Positions 61,390 to 64,000 of a stretch of 64,000 bases of DNA are shown in pieces. This DNA is from Alphaproteobacteria bacterium. Its GTDB lineage: Bacteria > Pseudomonadota > Alphaproteobacteria > Rhodobacterales > Rhodobacteraceae. The notes beneath the pieces are model-generated. The model was not told where the DNA came from. It ran no database searches and saw only the letters and a list, made by a program, of their open reading frames with translations. Each line of letters opens with the position of its first letter. Within the stretch, counting starts at the first letter, position 1. Location: the NCBI GenBank assembly GCA_030431485.1, contig JAUIIR010000008.1, positions 34,350-98,349 on the forward strand, written 5' to 3'. The translations under genes were made by a program, and so were the position numbers.

Positions 61390-62646
61390 TCAGATTTGCG
61401 CAAGTACCAAAGCCGCTGCTGCGGAAATGCCCAAGGCCCAGCCAATCGCCAGATGCACACGCAATAGCAGAACCGCCGACAGCCCGATCAGGGTTAAGGC
61501 TTGCCAGTTAAGCGTTGCGGCATCCGGTACCCATAGCCGAAGCAGTCCGGCCTGTGCCTCGGTCACCGTCCAGAACAGCACATGCAGTGCGAACCAGAGC
61601 GACAGGTTCAGGATCACCCCGACCACCGCCGCCGTAATAGCGCGCAAAGCACCGTTGAGGCGTGGCTGTGCAGAAATCCAGTCGATGTAGGGCGCGCCGA
61701 CAAAGATCCATAGAAAACAAGGCACGAAGGTCACCCAAAGCGTCATCGCGCCCCCTGCGATGGCCAGCCCGTAACCGCCTTCGGGGAACGCGGCCAAGGT
61801 GCCCACGAATTGCGTGACAAGGATCAACGGACCGGGCGTGGTTTCCGCCAGCCCCAAGCCGTCCATCATCTCGTTCGGGGTTAGCCAGCCGTACTGGACC
61901 ACCACGTCTTGCGCCATATAGGCCAGCACCGCGTAGGCCCCGCCAAATGTGACAACCGCAAGCTTGGAGAAGAAAAGTGCGATTTCGGTCAGGATGGTTC
62001 CGTTGAACAACAGGTCCACCGCCAGCACTGGCAGGCCCCAGACCGCAAGTCCGATTGCGATGGTGCTCAGGCTTCCGCCAGTGGAAACTGTGATGGGCAA
62101 GGCCGGGGACGCGTCCGTGTTTGAAATCATAACCGCGCCGTAGAGCCCAGCCACAAGAACGATCACCGGAAACGGCACCGCGAAAAAGAAGATCGCAACA
62201 AAGGCTAGGCCCGCCAAAACCCAATGCGCCGTCCCGTGCAGCGCCCGCTTCGAAACTTTGAGCAGGGCCTCGACCACGATCACCACCGCCACCGCCTGCA
62301 CGCCCAGAAACAGCGTCCCGACCAGCGGCACGTCGCCATAGGTCACGTATAGAAGCGCCAGCGCAAAAATCACCGCCGCCCCCGGCAACACAAACAGCAG
62401 TCCGGCGATCAGCCCACCCAAAACGCCGTGCAACCGCCAGCCCGAATAGGTGGCCAACTGCATTGCCTCCGGCCCGGGAAGTAGCATGCAAAAGCTGAGC
62501 GCGTTCAGGAACTGCTTTTCCGTCAGCCAGCCCCGCTCATCCACCAGCATCCGGTGCATCAGCGCGATCTGCGCCGCCGGGCCGCCAAAAGACAGCAGGC
62601 CGATTTTCAGGAACACGGCGAAGATCTGGGCAAGCGATGGTGACAT
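61390..62646 (-). CDS. chrA: Chromate efflux transporter (ChrA family)
   Basis: A 418-residue membrane protein with two homologous halves, as in long-chain CHR transporters. Signatures include FLKIGLLSFGGPAAQIALMH in the first half and KLAVVTFGGAYAVLAYMAQ in the second, with GLAETTPGPLILVTQFVGT. It exports chromate, probably in exchange for protons. Single gene; the 58 bp to DUF1906 hold nothing notable. Confidence 0.92.
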   Translation of the reverse strand: MSPSLAQIFAVFLKIGLLSFGGPAAQIALMHRMLVDERGWLTEKQFLNALSFCMLLPGPEAMQLATYSGWRLHGVLGGLIAGLLFVLPGAAVIFALALLYVTYGDVPLVGTLFLGVQAVAVVIVVEALLKVSKRALHGTAHWVLAGLAFVAIFFFAVPFPVIVLVAGLYGAVMISNTDASPALPITVSTGGSLSTIAIGLAVWGLPVLAVDLLFNGTILTEIALFFSKLAVVTFGGAYAVLAYMAQDVVVQYGWLTPNEMMDGLGLAETTPGPLILVTQFVGTLAAFPEGGYGLAIAGGAMTLWVTFVPCFLWIFVGAPYIDWISAQPRLNGALRAITAAVVGVILNLSLWFALHVLFWTVTEAQAGLLRLWVPDAATLNWQALTLIGLSAVLLLRVHLAIGWALGISAAAALVLAQI

Positions 62647-62704
62647 GACGGGCGGTGTCTCTGATCTGCGTGTCAGTTGAATGACACTAGCCTTGAATGC
62701 CAGA

Positions 62705-63889
62705 TCAGTCGCAGGATGTCGCGTTGCGTCGGGCGGTTTCGAAAATCCAGTCGGGCTTGTAGCCGAAATGCGCCGTCAGGTTGCTGTGATGCGTCCAGCC
62801 GTCAAACTCGCCGTCATCGTCCACATTGACCTCGATTAGCGTATCCGTGGCCTCACCGACCCGTGCCGCATTGGCAAAGTCGATTTTGGGAGGCAGCGCC
62901 TTGGCCTTGCCCGCTTTGCATTCGGTGATCCGCGCGACGTCCGACGACGAAGACCCCCGGTCGCGCCGCACCACCGCATCGCCGTCGCAGGCAAAGCGTC
63001 GTGTGGCGAAGATGTCGAATGTGCGGCCTTCGTCGATGATATAGCTCTCACCTTGCCGCCAGAGACCGACATCCACGTCCTGAAACATGTTTTGCACATT
63101 GGTATCCAGCGGTAGGCCACGCGTGCAGCCCGAGCCGCTGCTGCCAAACCACTCGCGGTCCACCTGGTTCTGAAACAGGTGCCACTCGCCTGACCGGTGA
63201 AATTCGCTGGTGCGGGAGAAGGCGCGCGAGGCCGAGATCCAAGACAGCTCGATCAGCCCGGCGCCTTTCAGGATCTGATGCGCGTGCCCGCTGCCATAGG
63301 CGCCCGTTCGATATCCCGCCGCATCCATCCGCGCCTTGATCACGCGGAAATAGCGGGTCATCAGGTCGATGGTTTCCGTGTCGCTGTCGGTGAAGTTGAA
63401 ATCGACCCCGAAATAGATCGCGGTGCCACGCGGTTGCCCCAGCGCCTGCGCCTGAGTAATGGCGGCCTGTACATCCAGTTCCGCTTCCTCTTCCACGCTG
63501 CGACCCACCCCGGTCCAGTTGCAATTCGCGTCGGGAAGGGCTTTGCCATCGCGGTTCTGGCCACGAAACTTGTTCGGGGTGTTGCTGTAATACTGGTAGA
63601 CCGACAGCACGGCGAAGCCCTTGGCAAACATCTGCGCAATCTCGCTGCCGGGGTCGCTTGGGCGCCCCTGATTGATCAGCCGCTTTTCCGTCAGCCCATA
63701 CTCCGGCTGATCGCAACGGGCATAATAGCGTCCGATGGCAACGACCCCGCGCTCTTTCAATCGGTCAAGATACGGGCGCGTGTCATAGGCAGTGTCGATG
63801 ATTGCAACGCGGGTTTCTGCGTGCAACGGGGCTGTCGTCCAAAGCAGGCTGGCCGCGAAAAGAAGTGAGATAAAAAAATATCTGAACAC
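62705..63889 (-). CDS. DUF1906 glycoside hydrolase-like exported protein
   Basis: A 394-residue protein with a signal peptide (YFFISLLFAASLLWTTAPLH, then AETR). The DUF1906 domain has TIM-barrel features related to family 25 lysozymes: IDTAYDTRPYLDRLKERGVV, IGRYYARC, YFGVDFNFTDSDTE and GAYGSGHAHQIL. Acidic residues in these motifs could be catalytic. A C-terminal portion of about 110 residues (from CDGDAVVRRDRGSSSS) is extra. Likely a cell-wall or polysaccharide-acting enzyme. Confidence 0.85.
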   Translation of the reverse strand: MFRYFFISLLFAASLLWTTAPLHAETRVAIIDTAYDTRPYLDRLKERGVVAIGRYYARCDQPEYGLTEKRLINQGRPSDPGSEIAQMFAKGFAVLSVYQYYSNTPNKFRGQNRDGKALPDANCNWTGVGRSVEEEAELDVQAAITQAQALGQPRGTAIYFGVDFNFTDSDTETIDLMTRYFRVIKARMDAAGYRTGAYGSGHAHQILKGAGLIELSWISASRAFSRTSEFHRSGEWHLFQNQVDREWFGSSGSGCTRGLPLDTNVQNMFQDVDVGLWRQGESYIIDEGRTFDIFATRRFACDGDAVVRRDRGSSSSDVARITECKAGKAKALPPKIDFANAARVGEATDTLIEVNVDDDGEFDGWTHHSNLTAHFGYKPDWIFETARRNATSCD

Positions 63890-64000
63890 GGGAAACCCCC
63901 GATGGCGAATACATCAATGGTGTGAGCATAAGGTGAGTGCGCCTTTTTTGCGACAGATATGATTGCGCAAAGGGCGAACAGGCGCGGCCGTTCGGATAAC
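63890..64000. other. Right edge of the window, no gene seen
   Basis: These 111 bases upstream of the DUF1906 start show no complete gene. They probably contain that gene's promoter; no clear boxes were found. Confidence 0.4.

Noticed and set aside
1..64000. tRNA, rRNA, CRISPR arrays or prophage
   Set aside because: No tRNA-like T-loop with matching acceptor stem, no rRNA sequence, no regular direct repeats with spacers, and no phage structural genes were seen.

Overview
The window looks like chromosome from a marine Rhodobacterales (roseobacter-type) alphaproteobacterium. It is GC-rich with tightly packed genes and many 1-4 base stop/start overlaps. Family content agrees: class I lysyl-tRNA synthetase, DUF1127 beside a MocR regulator, a PCu(A)C copper chaperone, an iron-sulfur (6-4) photolyase-type protein, a MeaB GTPase, and large acyl-CoA dehydrogenases of the type linked to DMSP and fatty-acid catabolism. 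I saw no tRNA, rRNA or CRISPR array. Nearly everything is core chromosome. The exception is an AT-richer island at about 35.5-38.3 kb holding an IS1595-type transposase.

Layout. 0-2.4 kb: a left-truncated HTH/periplasmic-binding-type regulator, divergent from a TrmO-like methyltransferase, then a fatty-acid desaturase. 2.5-3.5 kb: rplM-rpsI with a clear promoter and leader hairpin. 3.6-9.8 kb: an acetyltransferase, a MocR regulator facing a DUF1127 protein across a repeated TGTATC operator, dacB, nadD, an ECHDC3-like crotonase and a thioesterase. 9.8-17.3 kb: TerB, lysS, a frameshifted HugZ-type gene, a ParA/DUF6206 pair, a universal stress protein, hemerythrin and meaB. 17.5-24.8 kb: rpmB, copper handling, a SIRT5-like sirtuin, a low-molecular-weight phosphatase, a small membrane protein behind an FNR box, DksA, an uncharacterised coupled pair, and lepA. 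24.8-30.8 kb: an esterase, an SDR, the photolyase and malic enzyme.

30.9-35.5 kb is a nucleoside-salvage operon, cdd-deoA-deoB-add-upp, in which every junction overlaps by 1 or 4 bases. 35.5-38.3 kb is the accessory island: a membrane protein, a DUF6471 protein, the IS1595 transposase with an amber codon in its N-terminus, a small HTH protein and a winged-helix-like protein. 38.4-43.5 kb has exported proteins, an acyl-CoA synthetase and a sulfotransferase. 43.6-53.2 kb is a leftward fatty acyl-CoA oxidation cluster: two MerR regulators, two acyl-CoA dehydrogenases, GST, thiolase, cupin, an NTF2-like protein and a FadJ-type multifunctional enzyme. It is interrupted by a 229-bp element with 36-bp inverted arms. 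53.3-56.9 kb: two thioesterases, a MATE exporter and trpB.

57.1-59.2 kb is the most unusual locus. Two exported proteins with PepSY-like units and long aspartate-rich tails are followed by a membrane-anchored LuxR-type regulator with no receiver domain. An intrinsic terminator lies directly against the ribosome-binding site of the second gene. 59.2-64 kb: DUF2237, DUF2332, pth, chromate transporter and a DUF1906 glycosidase-like protein. Other highlights are two mutually exclusive hairpins over the hemerythrin Shine-Dalgarno, paired TTTGCAAA palindromes before the stress-protein gene, and a coupled gene pair resembling an effector-immunity arrangement.
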